Assembly: GCA_028554795.2 (NCBI GenBank)
Contig: CM068825.1
Coordinates: 94,784,451 to 94,848,450 of the forward strand
DNA: 64,000 nt
Direction: 5' to 3'
Source: Sinohyriopsis cumingii
Taxonomy: Eukaryota > Mollusca > Bivalvia > Unionida > Unionidae
Position numbers and translations under genes: made by a program. Each line of letters opens with the position of its first letter. Position 1 is the first letter of the stretch. The notes under the pieces are model-generated. The model worked only from the letters and a program-made list of their open reading frames with translations, did no database searches and was not told the origin of the DNA. Shown piece after piece: positions 13,500 through 26,481 of the stretch.

Positions 13500-14190
13500 G
13501 TTATAAAACATTTCTGTAAACTCATGAACAACGCTGTGTTATAGAAAGCCATGGAGAACCTGCGGAAGCGAATCCACGTTGATCTTTTATGGGGACAGTG
13601 CGGAAGTTAAACTCAGACTTATTCAGGATCATGCAAAAGTTTCAATGGTGGATCGCCGACGCACACAGCTAGAAAGTTGGCAAATTCCATCTACGTTCGC
13701 GTGTTTGTACTAGACTTGTCTAGACCATTTACATATAAATTTTTCTAAAATAAAATAAAGCCCCGGTACAGTGACAACATCAAGGTGCAGTATACGGATA
13801 CGGACTTGCTCCTGATAAATATTACCACCAATGATGCCAACGCAAACGCGGGCGACACTTTGCTGGGGAACAAATCTGACAACAGCATGTACCCAACAGA
13901 TCGTTCTCTATTTGAAACAGGTAGTGGGAAAACCAAGAACAGTTGGGACTGCTCGCTAAAAGTTTATTCAATGGCTGGTTCAGGCAAAACATTACAAAAG
14001 CAAAAGGAATTCACCAAACACACCATGTATATGGGTGCTTTGGCGATCGAGACGATTGTACACAAACGGCTAATCTGATCTTAAGTAAAACAATATCGCA
14101 TGGGCGAGTGTGTGCCCGCTGACCACTAAGCGATTGATATTCCCGGATGGTGTGAACTGTCCGGGTACCACTCGATTTCGAATCACTTTA
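13500..14190 (+). pseudogene. Relic of a protein-primed family B DNA polymerase (Polinton type)
   Basis: The palm core is visible in pieces. Around 13505-13590 is KLMNNAV followed, after a stop, by MENLRKRIHVDL, the helix B region of DNA_pol_B_2-type enzymes. Around 13710-13800 is VLDLSRPF, then a stop, then KPRYSDNIK leading into YTDTD, the metal-binding motif C, with both aspartates kept. Further on is YPTDRSLF and a C-terminal stretch with PDGVN near 14135. Stops and frame changes separate the pieces, so it is dead. It differs from the polymerase at 28460-31918 and implies a second, older element. No capsid, integrase or ATPase was found beside it. Confidence 0.65.
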
Positions 14191-14199
14191 CGATTTCAA

Positions 14200-17400
<3,201 letters not shown>

Positions 17401-17916
17401 GATTATGCAGGCCTTGTTGGCCTTGTGCCAGTCAAGTCAGGAGTTTTTATATTTGTGTCTGTCTTTTATAATTTGTAAGGCAGGTAATGCGTAGGAATAT
17501 TGTTGACGTTGATAGTTTACTATATCGAGAATTAGGGATATGTGTGTATGTATCAAAAGTCGTGATATTATTGTTGTTGTTATAGTCTTTATTATAGAAC
17601 AAGTGTGCATGGAATATTTAGATGTGAGTGTTTGATTTGATCTAACGATATAATTTCCATTATGCTGACGAAAGGTCAGTGAGAGTGTGTTAATTCTCGT
17701 GCGCTTGAGCAAGGAGACAAAATTGTACGTTCCTTCAAATCCACATAAAGCTTTCCGGAAGATTAGAGAGAAGAAGACTTGGAGAGCACGGGGAAATATG
17801 CACTTGTGCAATGGCGCAGGGCCAGGAGAATAGTCAGAAGTGGGTAGGCGCAAGGCAGGTTGATCGGAAACAAAGGTACTAGAAGTACCGACAAAGGGAT
17901 ACAAGAAGCAGCAAAG

Positions 17917-18079
17917 GGGGCGAATCCCACAACTTTTAGAAGCCTCCAAACGCCGAAATAAGCCCTTTATAAAAACGCGTTGACGCTTTGTTGTAAACGC
18001 AATTGTCACCGTTTTGTTGTCGTTTCCTCCAGAAGGGGCTGAATCCCACAACTTTTAGAAAGCCTCCAAACGCCGAAAT
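17917..18079 (+). repeat. Pair of 45-bp direct repeats upstream of the viral genes
   Basis: GAATCCCACAACTTTTAGAA and the following GCCTCCAAACGCCGAAAT occur at about 17920-17960 and again at about 18039-18079, 118 bases apart, with one extra A in the second copy. They sit just before the first viral gene. They could be part of the element terminus or its leader. No inverted partner was found at the right end. Confidence 0.75.
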
Positions 18080-18214
18080 GGAGGGCTAACCCTAGCCGTT
18101 GTTGTCGCCGTTGTTGCTGCGTTTTGTTGTCTTCGCCCACTCTGCTGCTCTCTAGCTGAAAATCGGATCGAATCCAACTCAAGGATAAAAATTAAAAATT
18201 ACTTATACCAAATA

Positions 18215-19495
18215 ATGGTACACTCAGAATCTTATACAGCCAGGCTGTCTAGGGAGCGAGCAGAAGCACTTAAAAAATATATCCCGGTGAAGGAAAAGTT
18301 TAAAAAGGATGTGCAGTTACAACAGCAAGCACAAGTTGAATACGCAGCTGAAACAAAGGAGTTATTTCAACCCGTCACTGCGGCCACTGAAAAGGTTTTA
18401 ACTGCTATTAGGGACCCCGAAGAAAAAAGAAGTCTTGTTCAGGTATTGCGAGAAGAATCCGCACCTGCTAGACGAAGAATGATTGATCTCGAATCAAGAT
18501 TTACTGAAGAGGGTATAAAAAAAATTGAGGAATTAGCAGCTATTCACAGTAGAAGGTATGATTTTGGTAGGCCTGCTGCCGAAAATTATCAGCGTAGAAA
18601 TCAATTTTTAAAACCCGAGTATATCAAGGGTGTAAGAAAAGAGAATTGGGATGACTGGTGGTATAAAATAGCTACGGGTAAATATATTATAGATATAACA
18701 GATATTGATTATCCATTTTTTAATAATGGGATGAAAGACTATTATAAACGACAAGAAGAATTAGTAACGGAGAGAAAACAACAGGAAGAACAAGAGAAAA
18801 AAAAAAGAACAAAAACAACGAGAAGCACAAGAGAAAAAAACAACGCGTCAGCAGCAACTGGCGGAAAAACAAGAAAAACAAAGAATAATACGAGAGCAAA
18901 AACAACAAGAAAAACAACAGGGAAAAAAACGTCAAAAAGACTGTTCTCCGTTGCGGGAGGAAGACCTTTCACTTCCCACGCCGTTGCAACAAACAGAGAA
19001 AAAAAAAAAAAAAACGAGGAAGACCCCCAAAAAAGCACCAAAAGAAATAACAGTACCACACGTAGATGTACCTGACTCATCTTCGCCGCCAGCAACTTTT
19101 GCAGATTTGAATCGTTTATCTCAACCTATTCCCCCATCCGAACTCTCGGTTGATCTAATACAACAGCAGCCATCTACACCGCCTTCGGAAAAATCCTCGC
19201 AACGACCACCCGGGGTTCCGCCATGCGCTTTTCATCTCCTGATGAGGGAGATAAATACATAAATCCCCTCGACAGTCCACCGCCCACTGGCAGTGGTTTT
19301 GGAATTCGCTGCCCTGATAATATTTTCAATGATGTGTCCCGGCTAGAAGTTCTCATCGGAGGAAAACGTGCCGGAAACAACTCACCGGAAATAATTAATG
19401 AAGCCGCTGATATTTGCCGGAGATTATTTCAAGGTGGTGTTATGGATGCTCACATATATCAAGAACTCGTCGATGAGCTTGTTGATAGTGACTAG
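18215..19495 (+). pseudogene. Basic coiled-coil viral protein of unknown role, broken
   Basis: The gene starts at ATG 18215. The first 190 codons are helical and charged and end with the DITDIDYPFFNNGMKDYY segment. A Lys/Gln/Glu-rich stretch follows, where the frame moves by one base at an A10 run near 18797-18806. A Pro/Ser-rich linker follows, then a second frame change near 19210-19222. The last 90 codons hold a compact domain with LIGGKRAGNNSPEIINEA. Position before the capsid gene and the basic tract suggest a virion or DNA-binding protein, but I do not recognise the family with confidence. The end of the protein is the TAG at 19493-19495. Confidence 0.6.
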
Positions 19496-19531
19496 GGTTA
19501 CAGCGATTAGATACATGACAGCAAATATAAC

Positions 19532-19945
19532 ATGGTCATATATAACAGACATACACCTGTGCAGGTCAGAGCAGTAAACTCACGATTACCAATCTATAGA
19601 GCAACTTACGGAGACGGAGTTGGCGATACCGCTTAAAGATTATTTGCAGGATTAACAACAAAATTGGGTTCACTTGCAAAACAATTATCAATGAAGGATA
19701 TTAATATTGTTGGTGAAAAAGCTCCTGGTGCAATTGTTGGTGCTGCTGGCAAGGCACTCTCGGCAATCAAAGAAAGACGAGCGCGACTAATGAGACACAA
19801 ACCGGTGAAATTACCAACCACCGAAACCATGCCGGCGGATGTTAGTAAAATAATAAATCAAGCCGCAAATCAGAAACTAGCGGCGCTGGAATCTGACGCG
19901 CAAAGAAATATTACAGCAAATTTAATAGCAGGATTATCCATTTGA
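19532..19945 (+). pseudogene. Small Gly/Ala-rich viral protein upstream of the capsid gene, one in-frame stop
   Basis: A single frame runs from ATG 19532 to 19945 and is interrupted only by TAA at 19634-19636. The first part has TYGDGVGD. After the stop come an Ala/Gly-rich stretch (GAIVGAAGKAL) and a basic stretch (KERRARLMRHK), then a helical C-terminus. Small basic or membrane-active virion proteins commonly sit beside the capsid gene in this class of element. That role is inferred from context and composition only. Confidence 0.55.
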
Positions 19946-19966
19946 AATCACACGCAGTAGTATAAA

Positions 19967-21190
19967 ATGTTCAAACTTATATCCGATACAGCATTCAATA
20001 TAGATGAGCTGGTCGAGCAAGACAGATCGGTGCGTGATTATCAATTTTATTCCTACGATGCACGAGATCCAAATCAGCGAGGGCATATTGAACTTCAAGT
20101 TCATGATACAAGTAGATATTTCTTGCCATCTGAGACGTTTATTGAAGTAGACTTTACAAGATCATCCGGTCCATCAATGATGTTTGCCAAAGATATTACC
20201 GACAACGCTTATCATATTCAGCATGTTATAAGAACACGGAAAAAACCTCTAACGCTGCTAATGACGCATATATGGGGCCGGTAGTTATGAATATTAACGC
20301 GACTTACAACTTGGGATTTGCAACACGCCGAGCAGCGCTGTCAGGGGATACCAGAAAATTTTCATGCGCAATTCCACTCACTCACATCTTTGGATTTTAC
20401 AGAGATTTCAGAAAAGTCATCTTTGGAGCTAAACATACAGTTATGCTTCATAGAAAAGGCCACGACAATGATGCGATCTGGCGAGGAGCTGGTGCTGCTG
20501 ATGCTGGTATGGTAACAATAACGAAACTTTCACTGTGGATGTCAGTGCTAACTCCATCAGTCACAGAAGAGCCGCGATTGCTCTCTTTTATGAATCAAGG
20601 TGGCAAATTACTGTTATCATGGCTTACAGTGACCACAGACACCGTCTCATGTCGAGTCAGGGATGTGTTTACTTGGCATATAGCATCACAACAAGGAGTT
20701 TCTGCGCCACGACATATCTTTATTGCGCTTCAGGATGTTTCCCGGACGGGTAATCAACTAAAATCTCATATGATATTTGACAAATTTGACGTTACTGAGG
20801 TTTCGCTGAGAATAAACGGTCAACAAGAACCATCCGAAGATGTATCACTGAGTTATACAAATAACCATGTGGCGCGCATATCATCGCTGGCTGACATTCT
20901 TGGCGCGTAACCTAAATATAGATACTGGCACTCAAATATCACAGCTTGATTTTACAAATTTGTATCCGATTTATTACTTTTCACTGGAGCATCTTGACTT
21001 ATCCAAGCAGTCTGTTGTTGATATTCACTTCCGAGCTCGTGTCGGCACGTTACCAGTCCCCGATCCTGCTCATGCAACTGTTCACGGGGATTACAGAACA
21101 ATCGCGGTCATCCTCAGTGACAAAGCAATGTTACTTAAAGGTATTAGTGGCCGAATGAGAATCGTTGATGCACCAGTGGAAAACATGTAA
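19967..21190 (+). pseudogene. Major capsid protein (hexon-like double jelly roll), broken
   Basis: This is the main shell protein. The N-terminal part (from ATG 19967) includes QRGHIELQVHD and the LPSETFIEVDF strand. The middle frame (about 20230-20910) includes GFATRR, IPLTHIFGFYRDF and AIWRGAGAADAG, the part most typical of Maverick and adintovirus capsids. The C-terminus (about 20905-21190) has NLYPIYYF, QSVVDIH and AVILSDK. Two breaks are visible. Near 20222 the frame changes and about 50 residues expected in the family are missing. Near 20905 there is a one-base frame change with a stop at 20908-20910. It stands between two small virion-type genes. Confidence 0.85.
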
Positions 21191-21254
21191 TATTTTCAAA
21201 AACATGTAAAAAGCAGCGTGTAGGACAATTAGATCGATCACCTTAATTATAAAA

Positions 21255-21727
21255 ATGTCATACAGTCACGTTAATGTCACTCTGACTCCTAGTCAGGCCA
21301 AGAAATTACAATCGAAGAACGCGAGCACATGTGGGACAAAAATAAGACTAAAACATGATCAAATCGCTAATGGTGGCCCAAACAAACTGTCATTAACTAA
21401 AACACAACTTAATCATTTCAATAAGGCGAACCAAGCGAAAACTGGGACTCAGCTTGATTTCTCTCCTGCAGCTGTCAAAAATATGGTTAAAACTGGCGGT
21501 ATATTTCCTCTTCTTGCGGCAATACCAGCGTTGATAGCCGCTGATGCCCCAGCTGTTGCTAAAGCCGTTGCGCCAGGAGCTGCTGAAACCGCTGCTGGAA
21601 TGGCACTAAAGAAAGCCACAGGGAAAGGATACAAAAAAAGGGACGCGGGCTGAGACTTCCAGGAACTCCACCATCATGGTACCAAAACGGTTCTGAAGAC
21701 ACAAAGAGTTTTTACTTCGATGTCTAA
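21255..21727 (+). pseudogene. Minor virion protein with basic N-terminus and hydrophobic segment, frameshifted at the end
   Basis: The start is ATG 21255. Residues 1-70 have repeated short blocks of the form LT.(S/T)Q..(K/H) (LTPSQAKKL, LTKTQLNHF) typical of a core protein family in Polintons and adintoviruses. Next comes a long apolar stretch, GGIFPLLAAIPALIAADAPA, compatible with membrane insertion. The displayed frame ends at TGA 21651-21653 just after an A7 run (21631-21637). In the next frame the sequence stays open to TAA 21725-21727, overlapping the protease start. The comparison to adenovirus core or pVI-like proteins is by analogy. Confidence 0.65.
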
Positions 21728-22145
21728 TTTTGATTTGCTCGATGCTGTTAAACAATTAAATATAAAAAATTTAAGAGGCATCTTTATGCGAGATCAATTA
21801 CCACAACAACCGAATAATCCAGAAACAGGAATTATTAATCTTGATAACAGCGATGGTCCAGGAACTCAGTGGGTTGCCTACGCGATCGATCCACGTGGAA
21901 TCATCTATTCTGATTCGTATGGGTTAGCACCGCCAGTTGAATTTCTCGAATACACAAAAGACGTCCCCGCGTCAGGGACAAAAGTTTGGTACTCAACGCT
22001 GCCAACAGAAGCACTGACCGATCCTCCGATATGTGGCCGTGAAGTATTAAATGTTCTTCTTGCGATATCAGCGTCAACCAGACCACCTCACAAAGTCGTG
22101 CACGAGTATACCACGGGTCGATTTAAACAGTTTCCTATTAAATAA
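21720..22145 (+). CDS. Adenain-like cysteine protease, catalytic histidine replaced
   Basis: This is the maturation protease of the C5 peptidase fold that cleaves virion precursors. The frame is uninterrupted for 141 codons. The INLDNSDGPGT block, the following WVAY, the YSDSYGL strand with the acidic residue D65, and the nucleophile region CGREV with Cys105 are all in the expected order. The residue directly before W51, which is the catalytic histidine in this family, is Gln50 (CAG at 21867-21869). The enzyme encoded here is therefore probably inactive. The start overlaps the end of the previous gene and the stop overlaps the next start (TAATG at 22143-22147). Confidence 0.85.
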   Translation: MSNFDLLDAVKQLNIKNLRGIFMRDQLPQQPNNPETGIINLDNSDGPGTQWVAYAIDPRGIIYSDSYGLAPPVEFLEYTKDVPASGTKVWYSTLPTEALTDPPICGREVLNVLLAISASTRPPHKVVHEYTTGRFKQFPIK

Positions 22146-23133
22146 TGGTTGATATTTACGGAAGATCTCTTCTCAACAGAAAGGTGAATAGATTTATCAA
22201 AATATGCGACCAAAGATGAAATCGATAATCGATAGTCTGACCGGGATAGACCCAGATGAGGTTGTTATTTTTCAGGACCGACATGGAAAACTAAAAACCA
22301 GTGATATCAAATGGCATGAAATAATTCGTAGGGTTATTGGAGCTACTCCGGGTAACATCCCTGTGTTCACTGATAGCGGAAGAATCAGAGATTCGCTGAT
22401 ATAAATCACGGCGCTGCGAGATGACATGCAGAAAGTTGCAGTAAAAAAGACCGGTGATACAATGACAGGTGAACTCAGCATGAACGGAAACAAAATAACC
22501 GTGTTAAGAGATCCAACATCCCCGGAAGATGTCGCGACGAAAAATTATGTTGACGCCATTGACGGTAAACTATCCACGTTGCGGACCGAGTATGACAAGC
22601 ACGTAGACGCGTTTACAAATCTCCGTAAAAACTTTAGAGAAACCGATGAGGCCGCAGATAAGTTCTTTGGAACTCCTCCCGTCTTCGATATGAAGCTTTC
22701 TGATATTAAGACCAACATTGACACGATCAAACAAACACAGCAGGATATCGTAACGGGGATTCCTGAGATCGTCAACAAAACCAGTTTGATTAAAATCCCA
22801 TCTGGAGTTACTCCCGGGCATATTACCAACATAGTATACATGGTATCATCTGGATTTGCAACATGGTCTAAACAAAATAATACTATCAAATATACATCAA
22901 CAGTCACTGGAGTATACAGGCTGTCTGTGTTCAGTGCTGATAAATTTGAAATCTTCACAACATATCCCTGGAGATATTCCACTGACAAGTATTCCGGAGT
23001 TGTGACTATCATATTAAACAAGGGAACCGAAGAAACATTTATACTGGAATCCGCCGACAAGAAATTAACCGCAACATCTTACTGGTGGTGTTTGGAATTC
23101 GTAGCTGAAACGCCTCAATTGGTTACTGCGTAA
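22145..23133 (+). pseudogene. Phage-tail-fibre-like attachment protein, broken
   Basis: The gene starts at the ATG at 22145 overlapping the protease stop. The frame changes twice between about 22195 and 22230, and there is an in-frame TAA at 22402-22404. After it the frame is open to 23133. Residues just after the stop hold KTGDTMTGELSMNGNKI followed by ATKNYVD, the hallmark repeat of bacteriophage tail-fibre shafts. A coiled-coil-like segment and a C-terminal beta-rich region of about 110 residues follow, the likely head. Trimeric spike function is inferred from the repeat and from its place among virion genes. Confidence 0.75.
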
Positions 23134-23185
23134 AATAAAAAAAAAAAAATTAATGAAGTCAACAATGGCGGCATGAACGACAACG

Positions 23186-23740
23186 ATGGCAGATGCGCAA
23201 CAATACAGATATGATCAAGTACGCGAATGGCAGTCAGAGTTAAAAAATACTATTAAGGAATGCACAGCAAAGGTAAAAAAATACAAGCGGCGTGTAACCA
23301 TGTTAGACACAATAGTGTATTCGGTATCCGCGATAGTTGCATCTACGGGAGTATTATTATCAGCGTTAACACCATTGACAACTGCAATCGCGGTCACAAT
23401 TACAGTTTCAACATCAACAACAATTGCAGGTGTTGCTAATATTATCGCGAAAAAAATATCCTCATCCGCGCTAACAAAATTGCACGAGTATGAAAAGTTA
23501 AACGGCGCGGCCACGAGCACCTACTCGAAATTGTCGTCGCTGATATTGTCCAGTCCTGACGATAAAACAATATCAGATTCCGAATTCGCCGAAATGGCAA
23601 AGATGTATGAAGACTACACCCAAAGTATAAAGTACTTCGATTTGAAACGACAAAAGATAAATAATGAAGGAATTACTTCAACAGATAGTCGCAAATACAA
23701 ACCCAGCGCGAACTTCTTTAATAACAGTAACGTCAACTAA
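23186..23740 (+). CDS. Two-helix membrane protein, SLATT-like
   Basis: The frame is open for 184 codons from ATG 23186. A charged helical N-terminus (residues 1-40) is followed by two apolar helices, about residues 44-62 and 66-88, and then a soluble helical tail. Two adjacent membrane helices with flanking coiled helices is the layout of SLATT-type proteins. Such proteins recur in Maverick and adintovirus genomes without a proven role. The last 77 bases overlap the next gene in another frame, so the natural end may be earlier, with a small frame change near 23650. Confidence 0.6.
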   Translation: MADAQQYRYDQVREWQSELKNTIKECTAKVKKYKRRVTMLDTIVYSVSAIVASTGVLLSALTPLTTAIAVTITVSTSTTIAGVANIIAKKISSSALTKLHEYEKLNGAATSTYSKLSSLILSSPDDKTISDSEFAEMAKMYEDYTQSIKYFDLKRQKINNEGITSTDSRKYKPSANFFNNSNVN

Positions 23741-25052
23741 GCCAGAATTTAATATTAATTTTCCAACTGCGATTCCAGTAAGCGAGATCGCGTTAGCACA
23801 ATTACGAGTATATCACAGTTGGCCCAATATCAGATCAAGATCGTTTGGTGGATTGCCAGCAAATAATTCGCTTGTGTTTGCATATCAAAATAAACCCAAT
23901 GGCACGCCAGACTGGAACGTCATTGGGTTACCAACCGGGTCTTATCAAATCGAAGAAATCAATGAAGAATTACAACGTCGAATAAAAAATATCACAACAA
24001 AGGAATCTAAGATAGTAATAACTGTTCATGAGCCAACGCTGTCTTCTGCCATCGAAATAAGCACCCCAGACTACGCCGTGGATATATACAATAGTTCAAT
24101 CAGAACAGTGTTAGGATGGCCCGAAGTTGTTCCACCGACGCCCCCATCGTCATCAGAACCGAAAAAGTCTGATTTTACCTCCGACGAAAGATCGTATCAT
24201 AGTTATATTCCAAAATATGAAAATAATCCGTTATGGAAAGCTATAAATGTTAAATCGTATAGGGGCAGATTTGTTACCACATCGGGTAGTATTAAGCCTT
24301 GGACGTGGTAGTATGGATCACCGCTGTTATCGTATATCGAGCAAGATATCAAAATTACTTTTGAAGATATTAGTCGCGAGAATGAAACGCAACAAAAAAA
24401 ATTACATCAAATATCTACTGAGTATCTCCTTGACACGTCGTCGGCAAAACATGAAATCATCAAGCAAATAGAAATATTAAATCAAATACAATTTGATTTT
24501 GAATTTATTCATCAAAGGATTATAACAAAAGCAGGTAAATCAGCCTTTCTCAGTTATTATAAAATAACAGAGGCGGATTGGCCAAATTTTAAATATCCGG
24601 GATATAACGCAGACGAACTAAAGAAATCAACTGACAAAATCGTTAGTGAGTTTTATGATGACATACTTGCACAACACAAAAAAACACTACCGGAGCCATC
24701 TATCCTCAGACACAATAATAGCCCAACCGGAGAAGGGAGGCATGTATCCGCAGGCATCGTAAATATAACCGAAGTAGTCGCGGTCAATCTTGTGTGTGAT
24801 GTCATTGATGGCAGTTACAGCACAGACACGACAGTATCAAATCAAGCCCAGCAAAGCTTTATTCTTTATTCATTTACTCCGAAAGATGTACCACCTGGAT
24901 TTCTGATTGTGCAAGAGCCTTTCAATCCGGTTTATCTACGATGTCATAATCCGTGGCTGACCAGAATAAATTTCGCGCTGACAGACCAGCGTGGTCACCT
25001 TCTTGATTTTCGAGGTGAAACACTACATATTAGTCTGCTAGTAAAGTCTTAA
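23664..25052 (+). pseudogene. Penton-like minor capsid protein, one in-frame stop
   Basis: A single frame runs from ATG 23664 to 25052 (about 462 codons), interrupted only by TAG at 24309-24311. The N-terminal 215 residues have EFNINFPTAI, LAQLRVYHSWPN and IGLPTGSYQIEEINEEL. The C-terminal block has FTPKDVPPGF, NPVYLRC and LTDQRGHLLDFRGE, the signature end of a conserved Polinton/adintovirus virion protein generally taken as the vertex or minor capsid protein. Between them lies a charged, coiled-coil-like insert of about 120 residues. The penton assignment rests on family memory and context. Confidence 0.65.
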
Positions 25053-25320
25053 AGACTTTCAATCCTAGGGATTTTTCAGTGAAATATTAATTTTATTTTA
25101 TATTTTCTGCAACGCTGACAAATTCACTGAAATTTATAGGGTAATTACTAGTAACAATCACAGAAATTGACCAATTTCTCAATTTGGAAAGGTAATTTAC
25201 TAGTAAAAATCATGTGAATTTTTAAAAAGCAAAAAAAAAAAAATATATAAAATAAAATATTTTTACTGTAAGACCGAAAATCGTTTACGATTTCACAATT
25301 AATCAAAAAAGTATTATATA
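25053..25320 (+). promoter_or_regulatory. AT-rich intergenic region with two copies of palindrome TTACTAGTAA
   Basis: TTACTAGTAA occurs at 25145-25154 and 25197-25206, 52 bases apart, each followed by an A-rich stretch ending AATCA. An inverted pair TTCAGTGAA/TTCACTGAA lies at about 25076 and 25124. The region precedes the two small paralogous genes. An operator or promoter function is an inference from the paired palindromes. Confidence 0.4.
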
Positions 25321-25542
25321 ATGTATCACAGCGTGAAATGTTTCATTCATAACAAAGAACTTTTTGATGAAGCTGTCAAAACCGGAAAAGTTACCCCGGA
25401 AAAAATAATTGTTGATGAATACGGTAATGACGATATTATACTGACTGATTCGCAACTACAGCGACTAAAAAAAGATCATATTGTGATCGCGCATTGCTGT
25501 ATACATCAAATTTTAGAATATATACGCGTATTTAGATCTTAG
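25321..25542 (+). CDS. Small acidic viral protein, paralogue 1
   Basis: A 73-codon intact gene. It begins MYHSVKCFIHNKE and has IIVDEYGNDDIILTDSQL, then LKKDHIVIAHC and QILEYI. The same pattern recurs in the next gene 11 bases downstream. The two therefore arose by tandem duplication. No known domain is recognised. Intact frames in both copies, in an otherwise broken element, support them being real. Confidence 0.65.
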   Translation: MYHSVKCFIHNKELFDEAVKTGKVTPEKIIVDEYGNDDIILTDSQLQRLKKDHIVIAHCCIHQILEYIRVFRS

Positions 25543-25553
25543 ATTAGATTTAT

Positions 25554-25820
25554 ATGTACCACCACGTACATGTTTTCGTGTCTGACAAACAAGCGCTCGA
25601 GCAAGCAGTCAGGGCTGCATTTGCACAAGAAGAAATTAACGTTAAATTCATTATTGACGAATACGGAGACGAAGATTTCTTACTAACACAGCAACAGTTA
25701 GATAGTCTCAGACGCGAGCATATTATTTCAATTGTATGCGACAGAGATCAAATTCTCAATTATGCGCACTCTTGCATTAGACCCTACCGACTAAGGAAAA
25801 TATTATTTAACTCGGGCTGA
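25554..25820 (+). CDS. Small acidic viral protein, paralogue 2
   Basis: An 88-codon intact gene. It begins MYHHVHVFVSDKQ and contains FIIDEYGDEDFLLTQQQL, LRREHIISIVC and QILNY, matching the upstream gene position by position with a few inserted residues and a basic C-terminal extension. The shared core is IxDEYGxxDxxLTxxQLxxL. The function is unknown. Confidence 0.65.
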   Translation: MYHHVHVFVSDKQALEQAVRAAFAQEEINVKFIIDEYGDEDFLLTQQQLDSLRREHIISIVCDRDQILNYAHSCIRPYRLRKILFNSG

Positions 25821-25867
25821 TGTAAGTAAAAAAAGTGATATTTTTTTACTTTTAATTTCATTTCCAA

Positions 25868-26003
25868 GTACTTGACTTCTATGTATCCTAATCAAGGTGA
25901 GATATTTACTTCCTTGATGATCAAGTCCTTGACTTTGTCAAAGTGAGATATTTACTTCCTTGATTTCGTCAGCCTTGATTTCGCCAGCCTTGATTTCAGC
26001 GGA
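25868..26003 (+). repeat. Short tandem and inverted repeats after the small genes
   Basis: GTGAGATATTTACTTCCTTGAT appears at 25897-25918 and 25943-25964 (first base differs). A 15-bp unit with CCTTGATTTCGCCAG repeats about three times from 25958. ATCAAGG (25891) and CCTTGAT (25912) can pair as a stem. It separates rightward and leftward genes and could act as a bidirectional terminator or control region. Confidence 0.6.
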
Positions 26004-26023
26004 TATACAATTCTTTAATCTTC

Positions 26024-26335
26024 TTATGCGAGTATTATCTTTCTTGTTTCATATTCTTGAGCTAATTCCAACCTAATCTTTTCAATTGCACGAGACAATG
26101 AAACAAATTCATTTATTTGTGCTTCTTCTACTGTAGCCAGTGATTTATACAAATTGGCCTGGATCGTCTTTATAAATCGGTACTGAGCAGGAAGAATATA
26201 ACGTCCTGCGCATTTAGCTTCATGTAGTGATTCAAAATCAGACATAATTGTTTCAGGATTTAGTGATATATTAAATCAGCGCTCTTCTAATTTTTTAATA
26301 GCAACAATCACATCATTGATATTTTCGTATTTCAT
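26024..26335 (-). pseudogene. Small helical viral protein, one in-frame stop
   Basis: The frame runs leftward from ATG at 26335-26333 to 26024 with a single TGA at 26278-26276. It is about 103 codons, mostly charged amphipathic helix (for example SLSRAIEKIRLELAQEYE), suggesting a coiled coil. The family is not recognised. It is the first leftward gene after the rightward structural block. Confidence 0.5.
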
Positions 26336-26481
26336 ATATATAATATTATATATTTAAAAGAAAAAAATTGCACACCATAATAACAGTCTAGAGAGCCCAG
26401 AGGGTGTGTTTGCGAAATACGAGACATTCCCCATGTTGAACCTCTAGCTTACCTAAATGATATGTTAGCAGGTTCATATAG

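Noticed and set aside
17437..18051. 204-codon leftward open frame
   Set aside because: It has no motif, overlaps the duplicated 45-bp leader and shows no plausible protein character.
18720..19095. Leftward hydrophobic open frames rich in Phe and Leu
   Set aside because: They are shadows of the lysine-rich region of the rightward viral gene.
22545..23060. 171-codon leftward open frame
   Set aside because: Shadow of the tail-fibre-like gene, which has clear motifs on the plus strand.
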